64,000 nucleotides of DNA, taken from NCBI GenBank assembly GCA_965243605.1, contig CBDEVQ010000119.1, positions 28,445 to 92,444 on the forward strand, in the 5' to 3' direction. A program made the position numbers and the translations under genes. Origin of the DNA: JBMYYR01 sp965243605 (GTDB lineage: Bacteria; Bacteroidota; Bacteroidia; Flavobacteriales; CAJXXR01). Below the pieces are notes generated by a model. That model saw only the letters and a list, made by a program, of their open reading frames with translations. It ran no database searches and was not told the origin of the DNA. Below are positions 7,951-16,741 of this stretch, piece by piece (positions within the stretch are counted from its first letter, which is position 1; each line of letters opens with the position of its first letter).

Positions 7951-8276
7951 CTTTTTCTACCAAATTTTGTAGGAATATCAGTGCCTTAGGTCGTTTATTT
8001 TCTCATGTGATTATTAATCATAACAATGTATTGTTGAATTATGATAACAACCGAATAAAGGGTTGGTTGTTTATTTCACAAAAAGGAATTTTTCCATTTT
8101 ATCGACCATTCATGCCTGCTTATTGCAAAATAATTTAGATTCTGATAGTGAAATTATGAATAAACTAAAGCGAGAATTAATCAGAAAAGAGTGGTGAAAC
8201 TGCTTTAGTCAAAACTAAATAATCTTTACTATATTCGTCAAAAGGAATTTTTAGGTAAAAAAATATAGATCAATAT
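7951..8276. other. Intergenic region between IS3 right end and bestrophin gene
   Basis: Apart from the IS right end (to 7962), this stretch holds no gene I can support. A short open frame of about 59 codons runs from the IS end to a TAG at 8136-8138 on the plus strand. It may be a remnant of a gene disturbed by the insertion, but it has no start codon of its own near its 5' end. A weak TATATTCG (8230-8237) resembles a -7 promoter element 39 bases before the bestrophin start, without a matching -33 box. Confidence 0.35.
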
Positions 8277-9176
8277 ATGTTAATAAATAAACGCATTCCA
8301 TTAAAGTATCTTTTTAATAAAATTGGACTTGATTTGTTGTGGACCACAGCAATCATAATTATTGTTGTTTTGATTGAAGATAATTCAAATTACGATTTGT
8401 CTTTACCTATAAATATCCCAGCCTTTTTAGGAACATCCATTTCCTTGGTGTTATCTTTTAAACTTAGTCAGTCTTATGGTCGATGGTGGGAAGCTCGTAA
8501 AATATGGGGCGCTATTGTCAACGATAGTCGATCTTTGGTTTTACAGTCTAAACAATTTATTAGCAGTAATTCCGATTTAGAAAATCAAATACAATATATC
8601 GCCTATAATCAAATTGCTTGGTGTTTCACTTTGAATAATGCTTTAAGGGAAGAAGAAAACCAACTTAAATATTCAAAATACATATCAAAAGCAGATACCG
8701 AAGGTTTAAGCAGTGCTCAGCACAAGTCTCTTAAAATTTCGGATTTGTTAAGTCAACATTTTCGAAAATTGACCGACTCTGGAGAATTAAGCGACTATCA
8801 ACAAATTCAACTTCAACAAACCTTAACCAACTTGGTGGCTTCTATGGGAAAGGCAGAACGTATTAAGAAAACGGTGTTTCCAAGAACGTATAGATTATTC
8901 CTAAAGCTTTTTATCCATATTTTCATTTTTGCTTTGGTTGTTGCTATGTCCGACTATGTAAATTGGGCTTTAGAATCTTTAGTGGTTCTAATTATTATCC
9001 TTCCTTTTTTATTATTGGAAAAAACAGCCTTCCATATTCAAGACCCATTTGAAAATAGACCAATGGATATTCCTATTTCGGATATTTCGAAAACAATAGA
9101 ACGGAATTTATTGGAATTAATTGATGAAGAATCTCCTGCCAAAGAAGAGGAAGATTCTCATTATTACGTGTTGTAG
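8277..9176 (+). CDS. Bestrophin-family anion channel (UPF0187/YneE type)
   Basis: The protein has 299 residues with hydrophobic segments near residues 18-38, 46-62, 208-226 and 228-246. Its family hallmark is the run SQSYGRWWEARKIWGAIV at about 64-81. A second conserved region, near the C-terminus, includes DPFENRPMDIPI. Bacterial bestrophins form pentameric inner-membrane channels related to eukaryotic chloride channels. The length fits the family. It stands alone, with the IS element upstream and a palindrome (9236-9251) in the short region downstream. Confidence 0.88.
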   Translation: MLINKRIPLKYLFNKIGLDLLWTTAIIIIVVLIEDNSNYDLSLPINIPAFLGTSISLVLSFKLSQSYGRWWEARKIWGAIVNDSRSLVLQSKQFISSNSDLENQIQYIAYNQIAWCFTLNNALREEENQLKYSKYISKADTEGLSSAQHKSLKISDLLSQHFRKLTDSGELSDYQQIQLQQTLTNLVASMGKAERIKKTVFPRTYRLFLKLFIHIFIFALVVAMSDYVNWALESLVVLIIILPFLLLEKTAFHIQDPFENRPMDIPISDISKTIERNLLELIDEESPAKEEEDSHYYVL

Positions 9177-9235
9177 TATATTTTTACTTTGGTGGAAAAA
9201 CATATCTATAATTACTTCAAAGAGATGGTTTGAGT

Positions 9236-9251
9236 TTCTCAATATTGAGAA
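9236..9251. repeat. 16-base perfect palindrome downstream of bestrophin gene
   Basis: The sequence TTCTCAATATTGAGAA is self-complementary and lies 60 bases after the bestrophin stop codon. It is not followed by a T-run on the plus strand, so it is not a convincing intrinsic terminator. About 80 bases further on there is a second short inverted repeat (CTCAAGA...TCTTGAG). The role is unknown. Confidence 0.35.
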
Positions 9252-9408
9252 GAAAAGGGAATGATCTTTTGTAAAAAGTAAAGGTCCAATGGATCTTTAA
9301 ATGAGTGAAAATAGAAGCTCAAGAGCCTGTAATCTTGAGAATAAATACTCCGCAGGAAAATCCTATTTTTATTCATAAGATATTAAAACCAAGTGTTAAC
9401 GTCCCTGT

Positions 9409-9615
9409 TCAACTTTTTTTAATAATAATTGAATTAATACGGTTTAGCTGTGTCTGATATCCAAGGTAATTACCAATTAAGGGGTTAGTAGGTAATAGAT
9501 AATTGATAACTTCTTTTTCAATGTTGGGTATCACAATATCTTGAGATGATGTTTTGCAACCTAGACAAATACACAGAATTATAATAGCACATCCTGTTAT
9601 CTTACTTTCCAGCAT
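9409..9615 (-). CDS. Very small lipoprotein, hypothetical
   Basis: A 68-residue product with a hydrophobic leader and a lipobox (Ile-Cys-Leu-Gly-Cys, Cys at about residue 20). The remaining 48 residues have no recognisable motif. It lies 6 bases downstream of another small lipoprotein gene on the same strand, which makes co-expression likely. The only support is the lipoprotein signal and the tight spacing, so the call is moderate. Confidence 0.5.
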   Translation of the reverse strand: MLESKITGCAIIILCICLGCKTSSQDIVIPNIEKEVINYLLPTNPLIGNYLGYQTQLNRINSIIIKKS

Positions 9616-9621
9616 TTTATG

Positions 9622-10071
9622 CTATTTAATTTCTAATACGTTAATTTTCTTTTTGTATTTCGAAAATTCCATAAGCTCTTCCTTTTCTAATATCGTATGC
9701 TTGTCAATCATAACTTTCAATTCACTATTAATGAGCTTCTCTTTAAAGGAATCAAACGAGTAATATTTTCCAATTAGAGATGCTTCTCCTGATTTAATTG
9801 TAAGTGATACCGTTTTTAATTCATCATTATATGTAGCGTTGTTAGGCAATTCAATCGGTTTTACTTTTTTATAAAAACTGAATATGTTTTTGTCAAAAGA
9901 AAATGAGGGTGGATTCTTAGAAAAATTGGATTCATCAACTTTATAAGTTATTTCAATGTCTTGGTCAAGACTGTTACCAATAACAATTAATACACCCCAA
10001 GAACAAGACGAATAACAAATGGAAGTAATAAGTATTATACTTAATCTTAATATTATCTTGTGTTGTTTCAT
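9622..10071 (-). CDS. Lipoprotein, hypothetical
   Basis: A 149-residue protein with a leader ending in Cys-Tyr-Ser-Ser-Cys (Cys at about 23), so probably a lipoprotein. The mature part looks like a small beta domain (Ile-Glu-Ile-Thr-Tyr-Lys-Val, then Leu-Lys-Thr-Val-Ser-Leu-Thr-Ile-Lys-Ser-Gly-Glu). I do not recognise the family. It is the first gene of a two-gene leftward unit with the 68-residue lipoprotein. Confidence 0.6.
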   Translation of the reverse strand: MKQHKIILRLSIILITSICYSSCSWGVLIVIGNSLDQDIEITYKVDESNFSKNPPSFSFDKNIFSFYKKVKPIELPNNATYNDELKTVSLTIKSGEASLIGKYYSFDSFKEKLINSELKVMIDKHTILEKEELMEFSKYKKKINVLEIK

Positions 10072-10140
10072 TTGTTCTAAATTTATGTATATTATTTAAA
10101 AGAATTAAATAACGAGAAATATACGTTTATCAATTGAAGT

Positions 10141-10198
10141 TTAAATAAAAACAAAGCCCTATTTTCAATTTTGAAAATAGGGCTTTGTTTTTATTTAA
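10141..10198 (-). terminator. Strong intrinsic terminator, 28-bp perfect stem
   Basis: Two perfect 28-base arms (10141-10168 and 10171-10198) are separated by a TT loop. The core is AAAGCCCTATTTTC and both flanks are A/T tracts, so the hairpin can act in both directions. It lies 9 bases after the stop of the leftward gene at 10208 and closes the rlmD unit. Confidence 0.85.
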
Positions 10199-10207
10199 GT
10201 AGATGTT

Positions 10208-10678
10208 TTACTCTTCTACATCGTAAAATTCTGTATGAACCTTATCATTCTTTTTATTTCCGAAGACTTCTACCATTATGGTTGAGCAAATGTGTGCAGC
10301 TTGTTCAGAGTCGTGTGGAAGTAATATGGTAAAAAATGTAATGTCTTCCTCTTCTTTTTTAACAAAAGAACCAAAGTTTTTATGTTGTTTTAGTTTACTG
10401 AATTTTTCTTCATCAGTTTTATCCGAAAGATCAAACTCTAAACACAAACTAATTCCAAATTCATCTGTATCCGATTTTGTTTCTTCGGCCATTTGTCTGT
10501 TAATGATTTGTAAAACATCTTCATGTTTCTCAGAAGAGACAATTAAAATAAACGGATCATTTTCTTTAAAGAATGCCCCTTTAGCAATATCAATCATATC
10601 TAAAATCTCATCGAAATAGAATACAACAGCCGATTCTGCACTTGGACTTTTTTTCTTTTTTTTATTGAATTTAAACAT
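10208..10678 (-). CDS. Conserved hypothetical protein downstream of rlmD
   Basis: A 156-residue, strongly acidic soluble protein with a lysine-rich N-terminus (Lys-Phe-Asn-Lys-Lys-Lys-Lys-Lys). It has no signal peptide or membrane segment. The body alternates helices and strands. I do not recognise a family. It begins 2 bases after the rlmD stop codon and shares its terminator, so it is co-transcribed with that rRNA methyltransferase, but no functional link can be drawn from the sequence. Confidence 0.6.
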   Translation of the reverse strand: MFKFNKKKKKSPSAESAVVFYFDEILDMIDIAKGAFFKENDPFILIVSSEKHEDVLQIINRQMAEETKSDTDEFGISLCLEFDLSDKTDEEKFSKLKQHKNFGSFVKKEEEDITFFTILLPHDSEQAAHICSTIMVEVFGNKKNDKVHTEFYDVEE

Positions 10679-10680
10679 AA

Positions 10681-12135
10681 TTATTTTTCTAACATAAACA
10701 CAGACTCAACATGAGAGGTGTGTGGGAACTGATCAACTAATGAAAACTTAACCGTTTTATATCCTGATTCTTGAAGAAGTTCAAGGTCTCTAGCTTGAGT
10801 TGCTGGATTACAAGATACATAAACAATACGTTCTGCACCAAGTTGTATCACTTTCTTTAACGATTTAGGAGCAATACCAGCTCTTGGAGGATCTAAAACA
10901 ATGGCAGAGATTTTCCCTTTATATTGTGGATTATCGAATAAGAAACGTCCAACATCATTGGCGTAGAAATCTAGATTTTTTAATCCATTTTTCTTAGCAT
11001 TTTCTTTAGCATCTTTAACAGCTTCTTCAACAATTTCAACCCCTATTACTTCACAAGATTCACCTGCACGTTTAGAAATACATTGAGCAATTGTACCTGT
11101 TCCACAAAATAAATCCATTACAATTTTATCAGAGAAATCTTTCTCGCCTTCAAATACGTAATCTATTGCTTTTGTATATAAACGGTCTGCAGAAAGTGGA
11201 TTGGTTTGGAAGAAGGATTGCATTTTCATCTGAAATTCTAATCCACAAAGTCCTTCAACTAAATAATCTTGTCCAAAAATTAATTCACTTTTACCAGTTG
11301 TTGCTAATGTTCTATCGGCAATTTCATCATTAATGGTATGTAAATACCCAACCAAACGATCACCAAACTTATCTTTTAACAAAGCAGAAAAAGCTTGTTT
11401 GTCAAATTGGTCAATATGAGATGAAGACGTTACTAACATTAATAAAAGTTCATCGTTTAAATAAGACTTTCTTAATACTATATGTCTATAGAATCCTTCT
11501 TTTCTTGGCGGGTGCCAAGCTGGTAACTGAGTATCTTCTAAGTAGGTTCTTATATCCTTTAATTCATTTTCAAATTGGGTGTCAAATAAACCAGAATCTT
11601 TATTCAAGTTTTCAACCATCCACCAAGTACCACGTTTTTTAAACCCTAAAGAAAATTCATCTTTATCGGTCATTTCTTCTTTATCCCAACGGATAGCAGA
11701 AAAACTATACTCCATTTTATTTCTATAATGCCATGTTTTTGGCGAAGAAATAAATGTATCAAAAATAGATTCTGGTTTATCTATCTTACCAATGGTCTTA
11801 AATAAATGAAAACAACTATCTTGTTTATGTGCTTCTTGTTTATCTATTGGTAATTTAGCATAAGGCGCACCTGGAATTTCCTGATATGGAATTTCAACTT
11901 CATCATCATTACGTTTAATAACGGCTTCTAATCGAGCTTCGGCATAACGTTTTTGACATTTTGTAACTGCAGCCCTAACACGCTGACCAGGTAGTGTATT
12001 TGCTACAAAAACAACAAATTCACCATCTTCTATTTTAATTTTGGCAATACCTTTACCACCAAATGCTATACTAACAATATCGAGTTCAAGAATTTCTCCT
12101 CTTTTAAATAGTCTTCTATTTCTATGTCTTCCCAT
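10681..12135 (-). CDS. rlmD: 23S rRNA (uracil-C5)-methyltransferase RlmD/RumA family
   Basis: This 484-residue protein has an N-terminal TRAM domain (about 12-75) and a class I SAM-dependent methyltransferase domain. Visible motifs are YRNKMEYSFS, FFQTNPLSADRLY, the SAM loop MDLFCGTGTIA, the DPPRAGI motif and the catalytic VSCNP near residue 438. The family makes 5-methyluridine in 23S rRNA; the exact uridine (1939 or 747) cannot be told by reading. A Cys-rich iron-sulfur motif as in E. coli RumA is not obvious. The gene is divergent from rocD. Confidence 0.85.
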   Translation of the reverse strand: MGRHRNRRLFKRGEILELDIVSIAFGGKGIAKIKIEDGEFVVFVANTLPGQRVRAAVTKCQKRYAEARLEAVIKRNDDEVEIPYQEIPGAPYAKLPIDKQEAHKQDSCFHLFKTIGKIDKPESIFDTFISSPKTWHYRNKMEYSFSAIRWDKEEMTDKDEFSLGFKKRGTWWMVENLNKDSGLFDTQFENELKDIRTYLEDTQLPAWHPPRKEGFYRHIVLRKSYLNDELLLMLVTSSSHIDQFDKQAFSALLKDKFGDRLVGYLHTINDEIADRTLATTGKSELIFGQDYLVEGLCGLEFQMKMQSFFQTNPLSADRLYTKAIDYVFEGEKDFSDKIVMDLFCGTGTIAQCISKRAGESCEVIGVEIVEEAVKDAKENAKKNGLKNLDFYANDVGRFLFDNPQYKGKISAIVLDPPRAGIAPKSLKKVIQLGAERIVYVSCNPATQARDLELLQESGYKTVKFSLVDQFPHTSHVESVFMLEK

Positions 12136-12149
12136 GCGGCAAATTTAAT

Positions 12150-12157
12150 TATATTTG
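12150..12157 (+). promoter_or_regulatory. Bacteroidota -7 promoter element upstream of rocD
   Basis: The octamer TATATTTG matches the TAnnTTTG consensus and lies 60 bases before the rocD ATG. No TTTG box is found at the expected distance upstream, so only the -7 half is supported. Confidence 0.4.
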
Positions 12158-12216
12158 TTCAAGCTTTTTAAAAGAGGAAGCGGAAAATTTTACAAAACAT
12201 AAAATACACATACAAA

Positions 12217-13440
12217 ATGATGACTTCAAAAGATTTTATCGCCTTAGAAGATAAGCACGGAGCACATAACTATCACCCATTGCCAGTAGTCCTTTCAAAA
12301 GGAGAAGGTGTTTACGTTTGGGATGTTGAAGGGAAGAAATACTTTGATTTTTTATCGGCATATTCTGCTGTTAACCAAGGACACTGTCACCCAAGAATTG
12401 TTAAAACAATGCAAGAGCAAGCTGCAACGTTAACTTTAACTTCTCGTGCGTTTCATAATGATATTTTAGGAGGTTATGAAAAGTATGTTACAGATTACTT
12501 TGGTTTTGATAAAGTGTTACCAATGAACACTGGAGCTGAAGCTGTAGAAACGGCCATTAAACTTACACGTAAGTGGGCGTATGAAAAGAAAGGAATTGCT
12601 GAAAACGAAGCTCAGATTATTGTTTGTAAAAATAACTTCCACGGAAGAACAACAACAATCATTTCTTTTTCTAATGATGAGGATGCTCGTAAGAATTTTG
12701 GACCATTTACAGGTGGGTTTATCAAAATTGATTATGATAACTTAGAAGCTTTAGAAGACGCTTTAAAAACAGATAACGTAGCAGGATTCTTAGTTGAGCC
12801 TATTCAAGGAGAAGCAGGAGTTTATGTACCAAGTGAAGGGTATTTAACGAAAGCAAAGGCCTTATGTGAAAAGTATGGTGTATTATTCATTGCTGATGAA
12901 GTTCAGACTGGAATTGCAAGAACAGGTAAGTTATTAGCTGTAGACCATGAAAATGTTAAGCCAGATGTTTTAATCTTAGGTAAAGCATTATCTGGTGGAG
13001 CTTATCCAGTATCTGCTGTATTTGCAAACGATGACATTATGAATGTTATTAAGCCAGGACAACATGGATCTACGTTTGGAGGTAACCCTGTTGGATGTAA
13101 AGTTGCAATGACAGCTTTAGAAGTTGTTAAAGATGAACTTTTAGCTGAAAAGTCTGAAGAGTTAGGACAATACTTTAGAAGTGAAATTGCAAAATTTGCT
13201 CAAGAGAATGATCTTGTATCTTTAGTTAGAGGAAAAGGATTGTTAAATGCTATTGTAATTAACGATACTGAAGACTCTTCTACAGCTTGGGATATTTGTA
13301 TGAAACTTAGAGATAATGGTTTATTAGCAAAGCCTACACATGGTAATATTATTCGTTTTGCTCCACCTTTAGTAATGACTAAAGATGAGTTAACAACGTG
13401 TATAGAAATTATTACTAAAACAATTTCAGAATTTAAATAA
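12217..13440 (+). CDS. rocD: Ornithine aminotransferase
   Basis: A 407-residue class III PLP-dependent aminotransferase. It shows the PLP-phosphate loop MNTGAEAVETA (about 103-113), the cofactor Asp in IADEVQTG (Asp227) and the Schiff-base Lys in LGKALSGGAYP (Lys256). The N-terminal run HGAHNYHPLPVV is typical of ornithine aminotransferases. The reaction converts ornithine and 2-oxoglutarate to glutamate semialdehyde and glutamate. Two Met codons stand together at the start. An inverted repeat with a T-run follows (13481-13525). Confidence 0.92.
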   Translation: MMTSKDFIALEDKHGAHNYHPLPVVLSKGEGVYVWDVEGKKYFDFLSAYSAVNQGHCHPRIVKTMQEQAATLTLTSRAFHNDILGGYEKYVTDYFGFDKVLPMNTGAEAVETAIKLTRKWAYEKKGIAENEAQIIVCKNNFHGRTTTIISFSNDEDARKNFGPFTGGFIKIDYDNLEALEDALKTDNVAGFLVEPIQGEAGVYVPSEGYLTKAKALCEKYGVLFIADEVQTGIARTGKLLAVDHENVKPDVLILGKALSGGAYPVSAVFANDDIMNVIKPGQHGSTFGGNPVGCKVAMTALEVVKDELLAEKSEELGQYFRSEIAKFAQENDLVSLVRGKGLLNAIVINDTEDSSTAWDICMKLRDNGLLAKPTHGNIIRFAPPLVMTKDELTTCIEIITKTISEFK

Positions 13441-13480
13441 GTAACAATTATTTAAATTCAATTTTATACGGAAGTAATAT

Positions 13481-13525
13481 ATTAAGGGAATTATTTTGGA
13501 TGAATTTCAAAGTAATTCCCTTAAT
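13481..13525 (+). terminator. Intrinsic terminator after rocD
   Basis: Arms ATTAAGGGAATTA (13481-13493) and TAATTCCCTTAAT (13513-13525) pair perfectly across a 19-base loop, followed by TTTTTG. It lies 40 bases after the rocD stop. Confidence 0.65.
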
Positions 13526-13610
13526 TTTTGTTAAATTGGTACGTTTTTTGCTTAATAGCTAGAGAATTTTTAACAATATTTGAAAAGACTTCAAAAACCC
13601 CCTACGTACT

Positions 13611-14822
13611 ATGAGAAAAATTGGTTTATTAATTTTAACATTAGGTTTATCCTTGTCTGGAATCTCTCAAGATCGCTGTCATACAGATCATTATGTTGAT
13701 CAGTTAATTAAAAAGGATCCAGAGTTAGAAACAAGAATGGCACAACAAGAAGAAGCTTATCAGGCTTATGTTGAGCAAAAATCAAAAATGAAACAATCGG
13801 CTGCCCCTGGAGATATTGTGAACATCCCAGTTGTTTTTCACGTTGTTTATAAAACAAATGCTCAGAATATTCCTGATATTAGAATTCTAGAACAGATTAA
13901 TCAATTAAACATGGATTATTCTGCTTCAAATCCAGATACATCTATTGTTCCTTTAGAATTTAAACCATTTATTTCGGATACTAAAATTAGATTTTTATTA
14001 GCAACTGTAGATCCTGATGGTAACCCAACAAACGGAATAACAAGAGATACAACATCTAAATATTCATTTGATATTGGTTTAGACGATATTAAATACTCTT
14101 CTTTAGGTGGAGTTGATGCTTGGGATACTGATGAATATTTAAATATATGGGTAGGTAATATTTCTTCTGGAATATTAGGATATGCCATGCCTCCAGTTAA
14201 CGCAGGTAATAGTAATGATGGTGTTGTTATCGGATATAGTTATGTTGGTTATAATAACAATGGTCAATATGATAAAGGTAGAACAGCCACTCATGAAGTT
14301 GGACACTATTTAGGTTTAGAACACGTTTGGGGACAAGGTGGATGTTTTAGTGATGATGGAATTCAAGATACACCAATGCAATCAGGACCACATTATGGGG
14401 TTTCTGTACATCCAATAGCATCATGTGAGTCTAACGATATGTTTACAAATTATATGGATTACGGAAACGATGAAGTTTTAGTAATGTTTACAACAGATCA
14501 AAAGACAAGAATGGAATATTCTTTAGATATACTGAGAGGTGATGTAGGAATGTTTGAGCCTGTAGGAATTGAAGAAGAAGTACCAGAATTATTAAGTGTT
14601 TACCCTAATCCTTCATCAGATATTGTTAACATAGACTTTAACGAAAATGTAGATGCAGGACAATTAAATATTATTGATATTACAGGACGTACTTACCACA
14701 GACAAAATGTATCGGGAACAGAAAAAGTAACAATTGATGTTTCTAACTTTGTACAAGGGTTGTATTTTATACAGTTTAAAAATAATACACAAAGTATTCA
14801 GCATAAAATTGTGATTAGATAA
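13611..14822 (+). CDS. Secreted M43-family zinc metalloprotease with T9SS sorting domain
   Basis: A 403-residue protein with a signal peptide (cleavage near Gly-Ile-Ser-Gln, residue 20), an M43 (pappalysin/cytophagalysin-like) catalytic domain and a C-terminal sorting domain. The zinc motif HEVGHYLGLEH spans residues 228-238, with His228, His232 and His238 as ligands and Glu229 as base. A Met-turn follows in TNYMDYG. The sorting domain begins near residue 325 (SVYPNPSSD) and ends HKIVIR, the type A signal for T9SS export. It is probably released to or displayed on the cell surface for protein degradation. Confidence 0.9.
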   Translation: MRKIGLLILTLGLSLSGISQDRCHTDHYVDQLIKKDPELETRMAQQEEAYQAYVEQKSKMKQSAAPGDIVNIPVVFHVVYKTNAQNIPDIRILEQINQLNMDYSASNPDTSIVPLEFKPFISDTKIRFLLATVDPDGNPTNGITRDTTSKYSFDIGLDDIKYSSLGGVDAWDTDEYLNIWVGNISSGILGYAMPPVNAGNSNDGVVIGYSYVGYNNNGQYDKGRTATHEVGHYLGLEHVWGQGGCFSDDGIQDTPMQSGPHYGVSVHPIASCESNDMFTNYMDYGNDEVLVMFTTDQKTRMEYSLDILRGDVGMFEPVGIEEEVPELLSVYPNPSSDIVNIDFNENVDAGQLNIIDITGRTYHRQNVSGTEKVTIDVSNFVQGLYFIQFKNNTQSIQHKIVIR

Positions 14823-14846
14823 TTCTCTAATTTTATCAAAATAAAT

Positions 14847-14886
14847 AAAAGGTTTTCAGAAGATATTCTGGAAACCTTTTTTGTTT
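14847..14886 (+). terminator. Intrinsic terminator after the M43 protease
   Basis: Arms AAAAGGTTTTCAGAA (14847-14861) and TTCTGGAAACCTTTT (14866-14880) pair with one G-T wobble over a 4-base loop, followed by T-rich sequence. Confidence 0.75.
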
Positions 14887-14929
14887 TAATCATATACCAT
14901 TAAATTGTATATTTAGAAAAAATAAAATT

Positions 14930-15595
14930 ATGTTTTCGAAAGACACGTTAAATTTCTTATCAAATTTAGAGCAAAACAATAATAGAGACTGGTTTCATGC
15001 CAATAAAAAAGATTACGAAAATTCTGTAAAAAAGCCACTTAAGGAATTTGCTCAACGTTTAATTGATGAGGTATTAGGTGAAAAAGCATTTTTAAATAAT
15101 ATTCAGCCAAAAGATTGTCTGTTTAGAATAAATAGAGACATACGCTTTAGTAAAGATAAAAGTCCATATAAAACGAGTTTAGGAGTTGTTGTTTCAGAAG
15201 GTGGTAAAAAAGACAGTACTACGCCTGGGATGTATGTTGAAATATCACATAAACACTTAAGATTATATAGTGGTTGTTACACATTAGGTAAAGAACAATT
15301 ACACAATGTTAGAAATACCATTTATCAAGATACCAATCATTTTTTATCGCTAATAAATAATAAAGATTTTGTAAAAACGTTTGGGGAAGTAAGAGGAGAA
15401 CGCAATAAACGAATTCCTAAACCTTTTTCGGAACTTCAAGAAGAGCTACCATATATTTTAAATAAGTCGTTTTATTATTTTAAAGAATATACACCCGAAA
15501 CTATTCTCGAAGATTCTTTAGTAAAACAATTGCTAACCGATTTTGAGGTTGCAGCACCAATGAATACATACTTGTTTGAAGCATTAAAAGGTTAA
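14930..15595 (+). CDS. DUF2461 (TIGR02453) family protein
   Basis: A 221-residue soluble protein. The opening (Leu-Asn-Phe-Leu, then NNRDWFHANKKDYE) and the block FRINRDIRFSKDKSPYKTS are hallmarks of the DUF2461 family, whose function is not established. The length fits the family. It follows the protease terminator, so it probably has its own promoter, and it lies directly before the lipoprotein phosphatase-like gene. Confidence 0.82.
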   Translation: MFSKDTLNFLSNLEQNNNRDWFHANKKDYENSVKKPLKEFAQRLIDEVLGEKAFLNNIQPKDCLFRINRDIRFSKDKSPYKTSLGVVVSEGGKKDSTTPGMYVEISHKHLRLYSGCYTLGKEQLHNVRNTIYQDTNHFLSLINNKDFVKTFGEVRGERNKRIPKPFSELQEELPYILNKSFYYFKEYTPETILEDSLVKQLLTDFEVAAPMNTYLFEALKG

Positions 15596-15628
15596 TTGCT
15601 TACTTTTGCTGAAACTAAAATTAGACCA

Positions 15629-16735
15629 ATGAAACTTAACTATAGTATTCTAGTATTTTCGCTACTTTTAATAGGATGCGGAAATCCAGTTGATAATAAA
15701 AACACAATCCCATCACCGAATTCAACAACAAAATCAGTTGATTCTAAACCAAGTAAAACACAAAAAAAGGAGCAAACTTCAAATTCTGATTTAAAGGATT
15801 ATAAAGGAGAAATGCTTGCATTTTATAATGTTGAAAATTTGTTTGATACAAAAAATGATCCTCGGGTAGCAGATGATGATTTTACACCACAAGGAAAGTT
15901 AAAATGGACTAAGGAAAGATACGACGCAAAGTTGAATAATATAGCTTTAGTTACAGACAAATTAAAAGGAGACCTGCCTATTTTTATGGGAATGGTAGAA
16001 GTAGAAAACAGAAGTGTTTTAGAAGATTTAATAAATGACACTAAATTGCAATCTGGAAACTATGGTATATCTCATAAAGACAGTCCAGATAAAAGAGGAA
16101 TTGATGTTGCTTTAATATATAGAAAAGATTATGCCCGTCTAATCGAATCGGCTTCTTATAATGTAGATTTGGGACATGTTTTAACAAGAGATATCTTGTA
16201 TTCTAAGTTTGAATTAAAAGACGGAGAGATTCTACATACATTTGTGAATCACTGGCCAAGTAGAAGAAAAGGACAAGAGGCTTCTGAATATAAGCGAGTT
16301 AAAGCAGCTAATGTATTAAAGTCTAATATTGATAAAATATTAAAGGCTAATCCAAAAGCTAATATTGCTATTATGGGAGATTTTAACGATTACCCAGACA
16401 ACAAAAGTTTAAAACAAATTTTAAAGGCAGGAACAGATACTCGTAAGTTGTATAACTTGGCTTATAAGATGCACAAAGCAGCTAAAGATACTAAACGAGG
16501 AAGCCATTCATATAAAGGAGAATGGGGTATGTTAGATCAAATTATTGTTAGTCCTAATATGATGGATAAACATGGGGAATTTGCAATTAAGCCTTCAGAT
16601 TTTAATGTATTTTATAAAGAGTTTTTAATTTTTCAGCATCCAAAGTATAAAACGTATCAACCAAATAGAACTTACGCAGGGCCTAAGTATATTGGAGGAT
16701 ATTCGGATCATTTACCTGTATATGTAGAACTATAA
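15629..16735 (+). CDS. Lipoprotein of the endonuclease/exonuclease/phosphatase superfamily
   Basis: The ATG at 15629 gives a 368-residue protein with a proper lipoprotein signal (Leu-Leu-Leu-Ile-Gly-Cys, Cys at about 17); a longer frame back to a TTG at 15596 has no such signal at its start and is rejected. After a Ser/Lys-rich linker, the EEP fold is visible: FYNVENLFDTKNDP, the metal Glu in GMVEVENRS, HWPSRRKG, the Asp-Asn pair MGDFNDYPD and the final YSDHLPV. Such proteins cleave phosphodiesters, but the substrate is unknown. It sits in the envelope, 6 bases upstream of aroC. Confidence 0.85.
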   Translation: MKLNYSILVFSLLLIGCGNPVDNKNTIPSPNSTTKSVDSKPSKTQKKEQTSNSDLKDYKGEMLAFYNVENLFDTKNDPRVADDDFTPQGKLKWTKERYDAKLNNIALVTDKLKGDLPIFMGMVEVENRSVLEDLINDTKLQSGNYGISHKDSPDKRGIDVALIYRKDYARLIESASYNVDLGHVLTRDILYSKFELKDGEILHTFVNHWPSRRKGQEASEYKRVKAANVLKSNIDKILKANPKANIAIMGDFNDYPDNKSLKQILKAGTDTRKLYNLAYKMHKAAKDTKRGSHSYKGEWGMLDQIIVSPNMMDKHGEFAIKPSDFNVFYKEFLIFQHPKYKTYQPNRTYAGPKYIGGYSDHLPVYVEL

Positions 16736-16741
16736 GAAATT

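Larger units (their letters stand above)
6738..7962 (+). mobile_element. IS3-family insertion sequence (IS150-like layout)
   Basis: The element is about 1.2 kb with imperfect terminal inverted repeats. The left end reads TGGTAGAGTAAGTTAAG and the complement of the right end reads TGGTAGAAAAAGTTAAG, so the ends are TG...CA as in IS3 elements. It encodes OrfA (helix-turn-helix and leucine-zipper type) and OrfB (DDE integrase core) joined by a -1 frameshift site. No 3-4 base target duplication abuts these exact ends. A TTTGT occurs just outside each end (6733-6737 and 7966-7970) and may be the duplication if the right end lies 3 bases further out. Both frames are open, so it may be active. Confidence 0.85.

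Noticed and set aside
9236..9251. Terminator of the bestrophin gene
   Set aside because: The palindrome has no following T-run in the sense direction.
15596..15628. TTG start extending the lipoprotein phosphatase-like gene
   Set aside because: It starts directly after the previous stop and puts 11 residues before a complete lipoprotein signal that begins at 15629.
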